A stretch of 64,000 bases of DNA from Prinia subflava (taxonomy: Eukaryota; Chordata; Aves; Passeriformes; Cisticolidae): positions 17,155,098-17,219,097 of the forward strand of contig NC_086251.1 in NCBI RefSeq assembly GCF_021018805.1, read 5' to 3'. A program made the position numbers and the translations under genes. The number at the start of each line of letters is the position of its first letter. The first letter of the stretch is position 1. The notes beneath the pieces are model-generated. The model was not told the origin of the DNA. It ran no database searches and saw only the letters and a program-made list of their open reading frames with translations. This document shows, piece after piece, positions 26,501 through 39,640 of the stretch.

Positions 26501-29500
26501 TCTGTGCCTCAGACATTACTTCTCAGATCCTGCAGTATTTCAGAGTCATTCTGAGTTCTAATGGTGAATTCTTCAGCTTCACCATACTAAGCCATAGCCA
26601 AACATATTCCCTACCCTAAAACAGGACCTCTTTTCCACATAGTGACAATCACTTCTACAGCATGGTCTTGAATTACCAGTGTCATTCCAAAACAACTTAT
26701 ATTGTTATGACAAGTGTTGTACTGCAGTGCAGATGTACTCACCAACACAGCATTATTGCACAGAGATCAGGGAGAGCAATGAAATTAGGGCATTTTGTAT
26801 TTGAGAAGGTGTATTTTTATTATTTCTGTAGAAGTTGTGTTTGTGCATCTTCAAAATAGTCAACTTAGGTGCCATACCTGAATCTCTTCCCATTCCTTTG
26901 TATCTGTCCTATGTATCACATCTAACACAGAATTCACAGCTATTTGGCTTTTGATGAAGAGCAAAGAAAGGATGCAACACTTTGGTACATCAGGTGATGA
27001 AAAAGTGCTAATGACTCAGAAATTACATAGCTAAAGCAACAGGAAAGTTCAAACATTTAGCAAATTAGCTTAATTCTCTGAAGACAATGGACTTGGATGG
27101 ATATGCTTCTCCAGTTATTCCTGAAAGTGGCAGAGAATGCATTCCAAAAAATAGTTGAGAATTTGAAAACTGGGGTTCACTTAAATCATACCACTTTAGG
27201 CCTGTACACTTTGGGGATGCTTTAGCACTTATACAGGCATGCTGCTTTCACAATCGAATTCAGACTCCCTTGCACTTGCCAAATACTTAAAAAAACACTT
27301 ATATGTGCAGATTGAAAAGTGCTTACAAACTATTTGCTGACAGGATGGCAGGCTAAATTTGAAACCAACAATATTTGAAATGGACAGCTGGGCTAGAGGT
27401 AACCCCCTCCCACCCCAATTTTTCAGTGTTTTCTTCAAGAGATCACATTCATCAGTCAGTTGAACCTTGTTCCCAGATGTCTGGAATACGTGGAAAACAA
27501 CCTGTGAATCAGGGAACATTCCAGCACTCAGCATTATGGTCACAACAGACTTTTTGAATGAAAAGGCAAAGGATACTGTTCATGTCATCCTCTCTCTACA
27601 GAAAGGAAAACCAATTACCTCTCTTTACAAGTGACATAATTAGCTCCCTTCTTTCCAATGGAGAAAGCCTTTCCTCCAAGCTTATACTGCCTCCCACACA
27701 AACACAGGACAGACAAAAAAGCAACCAAAATCTTGCTGAGGCAGATGCCATGCTGAGGAAATCCAGCAGTAACCTCAGATATGAGGAAACAGTGCCTGTG
27801 CTGTGAGGTTCACGTGTTGAATCCTGGCTTATGCAAACATATTTGTGAGGAGAGTAGCACAGAGATGTTCTTCCTGCACCATATAGAACTCAGAGTATCA
27901 GCAGCTGGGAAGGAATTGCGGCGATTTTAGGAGGCCATCTCTCTTCCCTGCAGAGTTCTACACAACCATTAAACCGAGTTTGTCCCTTCTTTGGTAACAG
28001 TCTTAATCCATCCCAAGTGGATAACTTGAGGGTTACCCACAGTTTTGTCCTGTTCTTGGGCATCATTCTGCTGCCCACGTGTTCCTGCATTTAGAGTAGG
28101 GCAAAGTTACACATCCAAACTGGGAGACTGTTCTTTATTTTAGAGTGCATTCCTTATGCTACCACAGAAGCAACATAAAAACAACCACATTCTGTGAAAT
28201 CCTAGAGACTGGGAGAACCCTTTTTTATTTTTTTTTTTTGACTCTTCCTCCTCTGGTTTTGCATTCTTATTCTTGCTAATGTTTCCAAATTGTTAACCAC
28301 TTTTTCCTAAGGCAAGAGTGATTTTCCTAGCAATTTTCCAAACATTTTCCATGTTCTCTTCAGGATGTCTGGGGACTTGGAACTTGTAGAAAATGTTTTA
28401 CTTCCATTTCAAGAAAGTTTTTGAAGTGCATGCTTAGTCTACACCATGGCTGTATAGCAATAAAAGCAATAAAAGACAGAGATGTGATACAAGAAACTGA
28501 GAAAAAAAAATCACCTTGCAAGTTCTAGTAAACCTATAGGAGAGTGACACATTTAGTTTGAAATGGTGGCCAGTGTGAAGGTTTTGGTGGCCAATCAGAA
28601 AGTGGGGATAGTCTTTACTTCTGACCTGTTAAACATGCATTTTGCAAAGCTACATTTTTGACAAGATTCCTTTGGACGTGTCTTCATTTACTGTTGTCTT
28701 TCTTCCTTCTGTAGAAATGGTGACTTGTTTGAGAAACCTGAGATGTCTCCACAGGGTATAATTTAGCACTCTCCAGGCTTGCCAAGATCCCTGGAGCTCT
28801 CTTGCCTCTCTCTGATCCCTTATCTTGCTCATGATTTGCAAATGATCAGTCAGGTAAAGCCCACAGGAGAGGAGGCTGCTGCCTACCTACTGAAGGCCTG
28901 AATTTGTCAGTTCTGCCTTCAAACAGATGAGCAAAGCTTCACTTACAGAAAATATACAGAAATTTCTGATACACTCCTATTAAGAAAATATGAAGCAGTT
29001 CTTTATCTCTGAAATAAGCAAAAGAGGAAAAAATCAAACAGCCCTCCCTTAAAAGTGTTCTGAATATTTTCAAATAAGGCAATGTTCATTGGAGAGAGAA
29101 AGAAAACGTGTAGCACGTAGCTGTGTCCTTTCTTTGATCTTAACTGTAATGGCTCTTCTTCGTGCTTTTCCATGACAAGAGTGGATATTCTCCAAAACTC
29201 CAAATGGAAGTCAGCACTTCCAGTCAGCTCTTTAATAGGATCATTCTGATGGTGGTCTCCTTTAGACTTGAGGATACACACTAACACCCAGTTTGCAGCA
29301 AGTTTCCTTCTGGGAGAAGAGTCTGATGTTACAAGAGAACCCAGGACCTCAGAGGTGACACAGGACTGCAAGAATCTACAGAGGGTTTACATGAATGAAT
29401 TAGTTTGAATTTTTGAATTTCAAATGTAGGCCAGAAGCAGCCCGCCCAGCCTAATTTCTTCTCCCTCACGCTGTTTATTCAGCCAAAAGGATTTTCAGAT

Positions 29501-30382
29501 GACCTGAAGGGATTACCTTCATGGGTGAGTGTGCATTTTACCAGAGGTCCTGTTTGGCAGAACGACGTTTATCAGAAGCACTTTGGTTCTGTTGCTCCCC
29601 CTGTGTGCTGCTTTTCTTGGCCTTCTGGCTGCTTCCAAATCCTGTGCGAACTTCCCTTTCCACAGCACGCCAGGGGTCCAGCAGATGCACAAACTACGTA
29701 GTTGAACAATCACTTTAGCCTCAAGCACTGCCAAACAGTTTCTTGTGCAGCTTAGGGAGGGCATATATTGCTGCTATGCTACAGAAAACCTGGGTGCCCT
29801 TCTAGAAACACCTTCATTTTGGTTGAAATGCCACCTGCATTTTACAGGAGTGATCCTGAACCAGCAAAGTGACTATGACAAGGGTTTAAAATAGGAATTG
29901 TATTTTATTTTTAACTGAAGTTGGAGAATTTCCTTGTTTCCTTTTTCCCTTTCCCTTATGACACCTCTTTAAATAGAGTTGCTTTCCCCAGCCCCAAACC
30001 CACCTAATGCCAAGGGGTCAAGCTATGTTTCCTGAGTCCTTTGTTCACCTAAACAGTATGAGGTAAGTCCTTGTTGAAGGCACCAACGATTAAAACATCA
30101 GCACCATGAGGAGCAGCTGCCTTCTGTGCAGTCAGCTCTGCAAGCCACCCCCGTCCTCTCTGTGCCGTGTGGGAACACCCACCTCTCCCTGGGGATCCCC
30201 ACTGCCAGCTCTGCCGCCGGCCTTGAGCTCCGCTCCTCACATCCAGCCTGCCTGCTCGTTAATCACTTGGGATGTGACAGCTTCTGCCACAGCTGCACAC
30301 ACCTAAAGGGTGTTGTCTCCTCCTTGCCACATAGCGCTGCTCTCCATTCCTCAACTGCATTTAAAAAGAAACATCCCTCCAC
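23561..30382. other. Intron 2 stretch with no recognised element
   Basis: I see only unassigned AT-rich sequence, a T-rich run at 28221-28239 and short chance open frames. No exon signature, tRNA or clear transposon was seen. Confidence 0.55.
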
Positions 30383-30424
30383 TTTTTTTTTTCTTTTTCT
30401 TTTTTTTTTTTTTTTTTTTTTTTT
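30383..30424. repeat. Poly(T) tract of about 42 bases followed by TGTGTG
   Basis: T runs are interrupted twice by C, then GTATGTGTGCGTGTGT follows. On the minus strand this is a long A tract, which could be a retroposon tail, but the sequence beyond it on that strand has no recognisable body. Length is probably variable and assembly-sensitive. Confidence 0.85.
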
Positions 30425-32739
30425 GTATGTGTGCGTGTGTTCGCTGCAACAGAGGAAACAGAGGACATTAGAAGCAGCAAGAAGAGTTGTACTGCATTCC
30501 TCTCAGTGGCTGTGGCTTGCCCTCGGTTGTAGTGATGTTCCAGCAGAGTCAGGGCATTAAAACATAAGCCTGGAAGAAACCTCCCACACAAAAGGCCACT
30601 GGAACTCCTGCCGAGCTGGACTAAAGGCTCTGTGCCAGTTTCCTACCCAGGTATGTCAGGCACACATGTAAGTACCAGCTGTTGGATGAAGCACTACTGC
30701 TATTCCCCTTCAGTCCCTGGAGTGTAAAATCATGGTAAACAAAACAAAAGTCAGAGTGTTTGCGAGGCTCCTCTGTATTTCCCTTAGAGACAGGTGACTT
30801 TACTGCCTTTAATGCAGCAGAGAAAGCTGGCTGTGCCCTTCAAGCTACTGACAAATGTAACTGCTTGGCAAAATACACTCTGCAATACTGAAAGTCCTCT
30901 TACAGTAATAGCTTTTCCAAACCAGAGATCAGTCACCAGCCAGAAGAGGACTGCCAAGCATTTCCAAAATGTAAGGCGCAATCCCATTTTTCAACTTACC
31001 AACAGAAAAAGGAGGGAGCTGCACAAGACCTGATGTGCTGGTGCAAAGCAGATGCAGCGATGTCAGAGCTTCTATTCCCTCTGCATCACTGGCTGAGCAC
31101 AAACAACAAACAATAACCCCTTCACTGTCACAGATGACCCCTTACAATGTAGTTATTTTGTACTGCAGGACAAATAGCAGGAATCCAGAGAGAAATTAAG
31201 AAAAAGAACTGCTTTCCAGAGACCCCCAGGGCAGCTTTGATGCCCTCAGGGCACTACTACCTTCACACAGGTCATGACTTGGTCAGTACAACAGTTCCAC
31301 TTAAACCCAGTGAGAGGGGATTTAATGTTTCTTTGATGGTGAATTCCACCTGAATCCTTTCTTTCCCTTCAGTGACCCCTCCCAGCCCTCAACAGTCTGG
31401 GAGTGGCCAGGTGCAGGGTAGTCTATTCAGGGATGATCCCCATCCTTTTTGCATTTTGTTCCTTTGTCCTTTCCAAGCAAATTACCTTCAGGACCCTGGA
31501 ACAAGCTGTCACTTCAGGCTGCTGCAGGGTTCCACTATCACATGGACAGCAGCCCCAGGACCTGCAGGACACATGTGAGCAGCAGGCTGTGTTAGGAAGC
31601 ATCAGCACTGAACACCTCACTGGCACATCTTCCGCACCAGGGACTGCTGTCAGACACTGTAAAGCCGTCTCCTGGTGCTAAGGTAACCTGGATCAGGCCC
31701 CTGACACCTGGGAGCACCCTTTTCATTCCCAAGAAAAATATTCTTCAAACTGGACTATAGGGATTTCCTTATATTAAAATTAAGGAGCTTTCGGTCTCTT
31801 AAAGGAGCTTTTTTTCTCCAAAATGCAACCATTATGATTTTTTTTAAATCACGATTGAGAAACACTAAAAAGCATTCTGTAATACTTCTTACAGTTGGTA
31901 TTTGCTTCCTGCTGGGAATTCACGTGCTGGCAGTGGAAGCTTCACCAGATGCTGACAGCTTCCCCCATCAGGAATGCCCCTGAGGAAGGATGTTTTCCCT
32001 GTGGCCGCTCTCCTGCAGGAGGCAGCAGCAAGTAATGCCCACAGTTTCAAAAGGTCCAGTAATGTTGGGTTCTCTGCACTGGGGTACCCTGGAGGCAGCT
32101 TTTCAGCTGCTGAACTACCCACAGGTAAGATACTAAGAAGAATCCCCTTTCCAGTGAGGGACAATATAAAAATTAGATTTCCACGGTTTTCAGACATTGT
32201 AGTAGACTGGTCTAATGAAAATCTGATCTAAGAATGGAAGCTGAGTCCCTCTGAAAAGTCTATGCCCATGCTTAAATTTTGGAGGTGATAAAAGGCTGCT
32301 GCAGGGTTCAACTAAAGGTAGGACTAGTCAGTCTCATTACAGCAAATGTTTTCTACACATCCCTCAAGGAAAAAACTCCAAATACAGGACACATCTATAC
32401 TGTTTGGCATGAATACACATCTCAACCAGAGAGAACACTAAAATTAAAGAAGAAGTGCAATACCTTCTATTGTATAAATATACATGGTTCCAAACTTGAA
32501 TGTGAATGCTATGTGCATCCAAACCCACCTTTGGCATACCTCTAAACAAAATCATAACCACCTAAACCCTGCAGATTTCATGGGGTGGGGTTAAAGTTGG
32601 AATGATTATCTGAAATTATCTCCAAAGGAAGCCATAAAGCTGTCTAAGGGTCTCCTAACTTAGTCTGGATTCACTGGGTCTGTTAAGACTCTGGCAAATG
32701 CCATCATCAATATTGGCTTGCTCTGACAGGATATACAAG

Positions 32740-32858
32740 GGAGGCTGTGTGGTTGAGGTGCTGATTTGTAATTCAGAGTCTAGCTTTACTTTCTGATTTT
32801 CTTAATAGCTTCTTCTGCCCTGCATGGGCTACTTAATCTATCTGTGTCATAGTTCAGT
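32740..32858 (-). mobile_element. MIR-like CORE-SINE, reverse orientation
   Basis: The plus strand shows GGGCTACTTAATCTATCTGT and GTCATAGTTC, the complement of the MIR core (gggcaagtcacttaacctctctgtgcctcagtttcc), preceded by TAATTCAGAGTC and CTTCTGCCC at the spacing of the MIR 3' half. It is diverged, and boundaries are approximate. Confidence 0.55.
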
Positions 32859-35754
32859 ATCCAGAGAATGCAGACACGAAGATATTGGATTTTACCCACA
32901 TTTTCCTGGCTTTTTACATGCATCGCCTGTTTAGATATAAATGCTTCAGGTCAGAGGTGCTCCCTTGTTCTGTATTTAAACACAGCTATGGTGTCTGGTA
33001 TGCCAGGACGTGCTAAGACACACCCTCTGACAAATGAAGAAATGACATTTCAAATGTCACCACTAACTCAACTTAGAGCCTGCAGAGAACAAAGAAGTGG
33101 GGGGATAAAGTCTGCAATATGTCATATGGAGCAAAATACAAGTTCAAAGCATGCTGCCACGCTGATTGTGGTTGGTGCTGGGGCTCATCTCTACTGCCCT
33201 GGCTTCATGCACAGCATCAGGAGTCAGCAAGTAATTCAGATGTCCTCATGTAAGTCAGGAGGAAGCAGAGGCACTGCACAACCCTCCAAGCACAGGAAAA
33301 CACAATGCCTCGTAAGCTGGGAGGGAGGGCAGACAGCATTACAGGTGGACTAGAAATAACACAGCAAGCTTCATGCTGAAAAGCAGAGAATCTTTGTCAT
33401 GACAACAGAGAGAGCTGTTAAACTATACAACATGTACAGGGAATGTAAAGACAGGCAGTACGCTGGCAGCAATGCAGCAGTGAATGATGGTTTATTTTTA
33501 ACAACAGTTTCTGAAACAGGAGCTGGTGATTTTGTTTGTCACTTTTTATTTCATCCAATTCTCTAGATGGATACTAGATCCTTTTGCAAGATTTTTTTTT
33601 TTTAAATTTATTATGGTTTCTCCTTGAAGCAGAGGCTGAAAATGCTGTGATAAGTAGACTGAAAGGTTCACTTAGTTTCAGCTGCAGTTTCCCTAAGTGC
33701 TTCTGTGTCCCCCGCTGAACTGCTGTTTTGTAATGCAGTGGAGATAGAGCACGCTTTGGGGATATTCCACGGCTCTCCTCTTGCCTCCATCACACCACAA
33801 AAGAATCATTTTTCCTCTCTCTTCCCTTCACCCTTCCTTTCCTGTAAGGGCAAAAGAGTGACCAAGAAAGAAAGGTGTACCGTCACCTTCCTCAGGCCTT
33901 TCTCCCACCAACTAAAACCTCGCAAATCTAAAGCATTAACTAAGCAGTTTCATGCTTTGCTCCTGCCTCACACCCTTCAAGGTGTGTGAACACAGCTTGC
34001 TGCAGACTAACAAGCCACACAGCAAATGCTCCACATTGGGGACTAACCTCGGGGCACCAGAGGATCCAGAGCTGCAGCTCAGTGGTCTGAGGAACAAGCT
34101 CTGCCACTTTGTCCCCCTCAGTAATGGGCAGTGAGCATAGAGGGCAAGCGTGACTAGGTCGGAGAAACCAGGCTATCCAGGGAATCGTGCGACGCAAGTG
34201 CTGGGCTCTGCAGTCTGTAATAGGGTGAGTCACACTCTGAATTGCTGTGCTGCTGTCTTAGTTACAGTAGATGCTAATTCAGCTGGTCAGGTAGAGTGTG
34301 CTTTTAGGAGGCTAATATGAGCAAGCATATTGAGGCTGTGGGACTTTTCCAGGCTTCATAGCTGTTCTGCCTGTCCTAAAGGGAAGATACACTTGTGAAA
34401 CGCAAATGCACAGCAGGATCTGGAGTATCAGCCTCCTTTGGAGTTTTCTGGGATGGTGTCTAATGTAAGACTTTGAGCTGTTTGGCAGATTAATGGGGCA
34501 GTTTATTCTTCTGTGGTGTTTTCAGAGGCAGCTGGAGGCACTGTGGTGTGGAAGGTTCAAGCAGGCACCTTCAATCTGTCTCATAAAAACAAAGGGGGAA
34601 ACTTTTTAAAAGACTGATTTCAAAAGAGGGAAACCATGTGACAGAATGTCACTGCTCTCTACTCTGATTCTTTAGTACTCAGCAGGATACGAGGGTTTCC
34701 TTTAAAAGAAGGAAGGAACCTTCCAGTGTCCAACCTAAAGCCTACTGCAATTAACTCAAAAGAGACTCACGCTGGAGGGCCCTGGATCAGAACCTAGGAG
34801 GCTCTTGGACACTGCCACACCTACAAACTCTTAGCTGGTCTTTCTGTGCAGAGGGGAGGTGAAGGGGTAGTAAAGAGGGATGAGACTCAGTGCCTGCCCT
34901 TTCCTGAAGAGACAGTCAGTGTCCAGCACAGTGAGACAGTCCTCTGGGTGCTGCTGCATGAGGCAGAAGAGACACATCTCTTCTCTTTGGTAGCTCTGTG
35001 GACCTGTGGTGCCGACAGTGACAACAGCTTGTCGTTGTCAGCTAACACAGAGCTACCATGGTAGTCTGCCGAGAGAAGACCCAAAGTGCCATTTTTAGGG
35101 TTAGTTTATTCTGACTGGAACTGTACTCCAGTCCCTTGGGATGTGACCCTTTTCACGGAGTTTTCTAGAGGGAGCAAAGGAGCAGAGGTGAGATTCTTAG
35201 CCGAGACATCAGAGCCAAACTGTTCTCTGAAACACCCTTTGTTGCCGTCCCTTCGCAAGCCTGCAGCCTCCGCTCCCTCCTCCCCTTCCCAAAAATAAAG
35301 CTCCATGATGTAAAAACATTCCTTAGGGGCTGGAGGTGGAAAAACTAGGACACCACAGTTTGGAAAACACTCAGCACTGCATGAAATATTCACTATCAGC
35401 CGAAACAGGTTTACCCGGAGGAGGGTATGATGAAGATGGAACAGGGAATCAATTTCACTCTCCTATGGTTTGTTATTCTGGCTGCTTCTTCTACTCTCCA
35501 AATAAGCGGAGCTTTTTGGAAGCTTCTGTCTGACCCAATTCCCATTCCCTCACTTTTCAGTCTGTGTATGCTTCCTGTTTTGTGAGCAAATAAACACTCA
35601 TCCTAAAGGCATCTTTGCCCAATCCTAAATACTCCTGCTCTCCTGAACAGGGCTAATAATGTAACGATTTGTCAGAGAGAGAGCCAGAGAGCGCATGTGC
35701 AGTTGGGAGATCCATCAGCTGAGCACCACGAGATGGGAACTGAGGAGTGCCCCA

Positions 35755-35792
35755 GCCCCTGTGAAGGGCCCTCCCTTTCCCTTCACAGGGGC
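35755..35792. repeat. Perfect 14-bp inverted repeat with 10-nt loop
   Basis: GCCCCTGTGAAGGG (35755-35768) is exactly complementary to CCCTTCACAGGGGC (35779-35792), separated by a pyrimidine loop of ten bases. Transcribed from either strand it would fold into a strong GC-rich hairpin. The stem is shorter than a typical microRNA precursor. Confidence 0.9.
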
Positions 35793-37950
35793 ACCTTTTC
35801 TGCTCTTCAAACACTGCACATCATCACTGGGTGTGAATCAGAATACTTCTCTCTATAACAGATTGCCAAGTTGTTTGTTTTGGGATTTGCCCAATGCAAA
35901 TGGCAGGAAGAAACCAGGAAAATATGGAAAGCAGGAGAAAGGGCTTTGGTGATCTACCACCCTCATGTGTTTGCATTCTGCCTTCTGCAGGTACAGCCCC
36001 AGTGCAGCCCCAGCCTGAAGCAACATTAACTGTGTGAATCTGTGTCCAGGCACACAGGAGGTTCAGCCTCATCACCACAGATACAGCATTCCAAGCAATA
36101 ATGAGGCGTTCAGACACTGCAATGGGAAAAGGGAGATCAGGAGAGGTGATGGGAACGATGACATCAACTGAATCTGTGGTTCCCTCTAGGTTTCCTGGGA
36201 TGGGAAATCCAGGCAAAACCAAAATGCCCAGGCAGAAGCTGCAAGGAAGAAAGATGCAATTCCCAAACTCTCAAAATGACAACACATATGGGAAATCACA
36301 TATTTATTTTTTCCAATGAGCTCTCACAGAGAATGGGGCTTACACACAAAGTCCAGCTCCCATACACTGACAGCTGGAAAAAAAAAGCTGCAAATGGAAG
36401 CTAATCTGCAATTAATTCATTTTCCATTCAACCAAACCCCAAATACGTTTTATGAAACAAAGGAGCTCTTTAAATGCACCAAAGGGCATTTTCCTAATGA
36501 TGAAGAGCATGTGCACTCAATACTTGGTCTGCTCCAAGTGAGAATCTGTATTATTCTACCAAGCCAGAGAAACACAGAGAAACTCATCTCCCTTGATGCA
36601 CAGTTCCTTCTCCACCCTCACAGCCAGAGCTACTTGGCTTACTGGGATATCCCAGGCCATCCCTCTGAGACCTCTAAATCAGGCACAAGAGGATTCAAGT
36701 TATGGCCCAAAAAAGCCATGTGCACCCTGGATGTGTGAAATTGGTCCCATATTTATAAATGTTATACAAAAAGCAGGATTTATTCACTCAGATGAGTTTG
36801 GTCTTACAAATCAATTTTTTGTGCTGGTAAAAAAAGATTTTTTTTTTATGTTTATCAAATATAATTTCATTGGTCATATTCTGTTAAGACCCCACTTAAC
36901 ATCATGCCTTTGTTCTGCTATCTCTAAGTACAAACAAGACAGTTCCAGCCTTACTTGGACTGGGAAGGCAGTTAGGAATGGAGCTTAGAACAGGGGTCTG
37001 GCTAGTCCAGAGGTTTCCCAATAGATGCTGACGGCTATTGCTAATGGAAACACACTAGCAAACTAAGGAGTGAGTCTTCCTTAGTGCCCCTCTCAACTTC
37101 TGGCAATCAGTAAGGATCACTTGACCTGCAATGTCTATCCAAACATCTCTCTAACTCTTGAACCTACACATGCTTTAGGCTTCCCATTATTCTGTAGTTT
37201 CACTATGTGTTTTTTGTTCATTTTACTCCCCCCATACCCAATCATGTAATTATTTCCCAGTCATTCTGGCAGATCTCTCACTTCTTAAAACCAGTGTTCT
37301 CATGATAGACCTGTGGTCAACGGTAGCCAGAACAAGGCCTCAGATTTCAGAGTATTTGGGAAAAGAAATGAAGGCTACCTCCCATTTTAAATCTATTTTT
37401 TCCCCAGGAATTAGCTCTGTTCAAGAATTCCACTCACTAAAAGCAGCAGTGTTTTCTGTTCTGTTCAGTGAAACTGCACAATAAATGATTGTGTTTGTCT
37501 TTCTTTTTTTCTCTGTAAAGACAAAGAAATCTTTTCCCTATTCATTAATAAGAAATTCCTAAATGATAATGTGCTAGCTCTCTTCCCTAATGCCTTTCTA
37601 GAGAAGTAACCATTGGAAAAAAGAGAAGAATCTGCAATCACTGGCAGATTACAAAGGACTAGACAGATGGATAACAGGTAAATGTCATGTCATGATGGAG
37701 GAAGTGGCCTGGCGCAGAAAATCGCAGATGAGCTTATATTTATACCAGTGAATTCAGCTGATAAATATTTATTACTTCAGATGCTCAGCAATAAAGATCT
37801 AGTTATTTTTACTACTTGCTGCTTGCGTTTGCTTTTAGGAATACACTTGTCCTTTATGATACGAAAATATGCTCTTTTACTTTCATTAAGATAAATGAGA
37901 ACAGTTCCTAATGGGGTGCTCCATTTGACAAAGGTCAGTTCTGTGCTGTG

Positions 37951-37964
37951 CCCCCAGAGGGCTG
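37951..37964 (+). promoter_or_regulatory. CTCF-like motif in a CpG-enriched patch
   Basis: CCCCCAGAGGGCTG matches the core of the CTCF consensus at 12 of 14 positions by eye. It lies in a locally CG-richer patch (about 37945-38040) within AT-rich intron. A single match of this kind occurs by chance at moderate frequency. Confidence 0.3.
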
Positions 37965-39499
37965 AGCGGGAGGTGCCCTCGGTGCAGCATCGAGGGCGAC
38001 CACCGGCTGAACAGCAGTAGAGTATTCGAGGAACTGCACGCCTTTGCTGTACAGACAGATCTCTTCACACCAGACTTCTCACCAGGGGATGGTGTATTTG
38101 TTCTTCATACAATGTCAGGAATATGAAGAAGTCACATGGCCGCTGTTCCATTCAAAATTACAGCCTCTGCTAAACAAGCAAAGCCTTACTACCTGTGTGA
38201 ACCACTATGCAGGTTGGTTCTGGTGGCTTCTGCAAGAAAAACCAACAGTGCTCCCAGGGGTTTACAAATTGCTTAAAGAGACACTGTCTAATTCCTACAT
38301 ACTCTGCAGAGCTTATTAAAATCCTCCAGGAGACAGCCACAAGCACAATTAGAGCTGGTTCCAGTAGCACACAGCTGCATCCTGTGATAAGCAGGGGATT
38401 GAGCGCATGGCAACACAATTTGACTCAGCCAAAACGGCTATCGGGGGGACTGATCATCACTATCTTCCCTTCTGACATGCTGTCACTGTGCTGGCAGCAG
38501 CAAACTTCATAGGGAATAAGCACACCTGGGACACAGCAGAATTTGGCAGGCACCTGGAACTCAGCAGATGTCAGGTGTTTTATATAGCATGCATTTTCCC
38601 AGGAAAGTCAGTCCATTTGGATAAACATTCACTGATGCAAATGGAGACACCAACCCTGCTCTCTTCCACCTGCTAGTCACATTATTTGGGAAAGCCCGGC
38701 CACCATTTATTTATTTATGAGGAATGTTCTTTGAGAGAGGATGTACCCCTTTTGTCTCCAAGCAGGAGTCATCCCTGCATGTCCCTTCAGTGGTGGGAAG
38801 TCCCCACCAGTGGACAGCTGGTGGTTTGCCTTCATTCACTAAAAGCAGACACTGAGGCCAAGCTGACCTGATGAGCTCAGATTCAGAGCTCTATGACATT
38901 TCCTGGGTCAAAACAATCCAAAACCTTTTGGGCCCTTATGTGCAGCTTCAGACCACAAGAGTTTGAGGTTTCTGGGGCAGAAACAAGAGGGAAAGTGAGC
39001 AAAAGGAAAACCAGTCTCAATCTTAGGGAAGGTTTCAATGGATGGATGAAGTTTTATTTGACATACACTGGCCACACCACGCCTTATGTCTCCTCATTAT
39101 TGGGCTCCATGTACTATCGTGTGGTAAGGTAATTATCCATGTAAGGAATAATGCATTAAATGTGAATAATGGCAGCCTATTGCTGACTGATTGCTTTCAC
39201 ATGAGAAAGGGGAATGATATGTCTGGCATCACGTAATAATATTTTAAGTAATACCTGAAAAAGATCTGATGAGAAAGCCTTGGGGTTTTGCTTGCTCTTT
39301 ACATTTGGGTTAGGCACTCATGGCCCCCTATGAACTGGAAATGACAATTCTTAATTTACAGGACTGTGATACAGTTTCATTCACAAATTCTTCATGGGTG
39401 TCTGGTGAAGATTAATTCACGATTTCTTGCAAAGCATTGTGAAACTCTTTAGTGAAAACCAGCACTCACACAGGGTGCAGGGGAAAGGTATTACAACCA

Positions 39500-39640
39500 G
39501 GTGCAAGACCTGGTGCCTTTCTGCACCTCTGTCATTTAGCTTTCATGTGATGCTAGGTATATCACTTCACTTGACCTATCCTTTCATTGACTATTGAGAT
39601 GATTAAGTTTTGGAATAAGGATTTCCTGTTTTTGTTGTTT
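39500..39640 (-). mobile_element. Possible MIR-like fragment, reverse orientation
   Basis: GTGATGCTAGGTATATCACT and TCACTTGACCTATCCTTTCA resemble the complement of the MIR core (gtgaccttgggcaagtcacttaacctctct), followed by TTGAGATGATTAAG. Similarity is modest and the call is uncertain. Confidence 0.4.

Larger units (their letters stand above)
32868..39480. other. Intron 2 stretch, mostly unassigned
   Basis: This stretch includes the longest open frame of the window (32868-33353, plus strand, 161 codons), which has no recognisable domain and no splice context and is judged a chance frame. It also contains the perfect hairpin at 35755-35792 and a CTCF-like motif at 37951-37964, listed separately, and T or A runs near 33590 and 36838. 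Confidence 0.55.

Noticed and set aside
29515..29600. ACCTTCATGGG considered as the exon 2 donor side
   Set aside because: The complement does not encode VLMK before the GT, and the adjacent frame does not match the glycine-loop to lysine region.
30126..30560. 144-codon plus-strand open frame
   Set aside because: Part of it is the run of Phe produced by the poly(T) tract, and nothing else in it resembles a protein family.
32868..33353. 161-codon open frame, the longest of the window
   Set aside because: The protein has no recognisable domain, the frame has no splice or promoter context, and its length is compatible with chance in 64 kb read in six frames.
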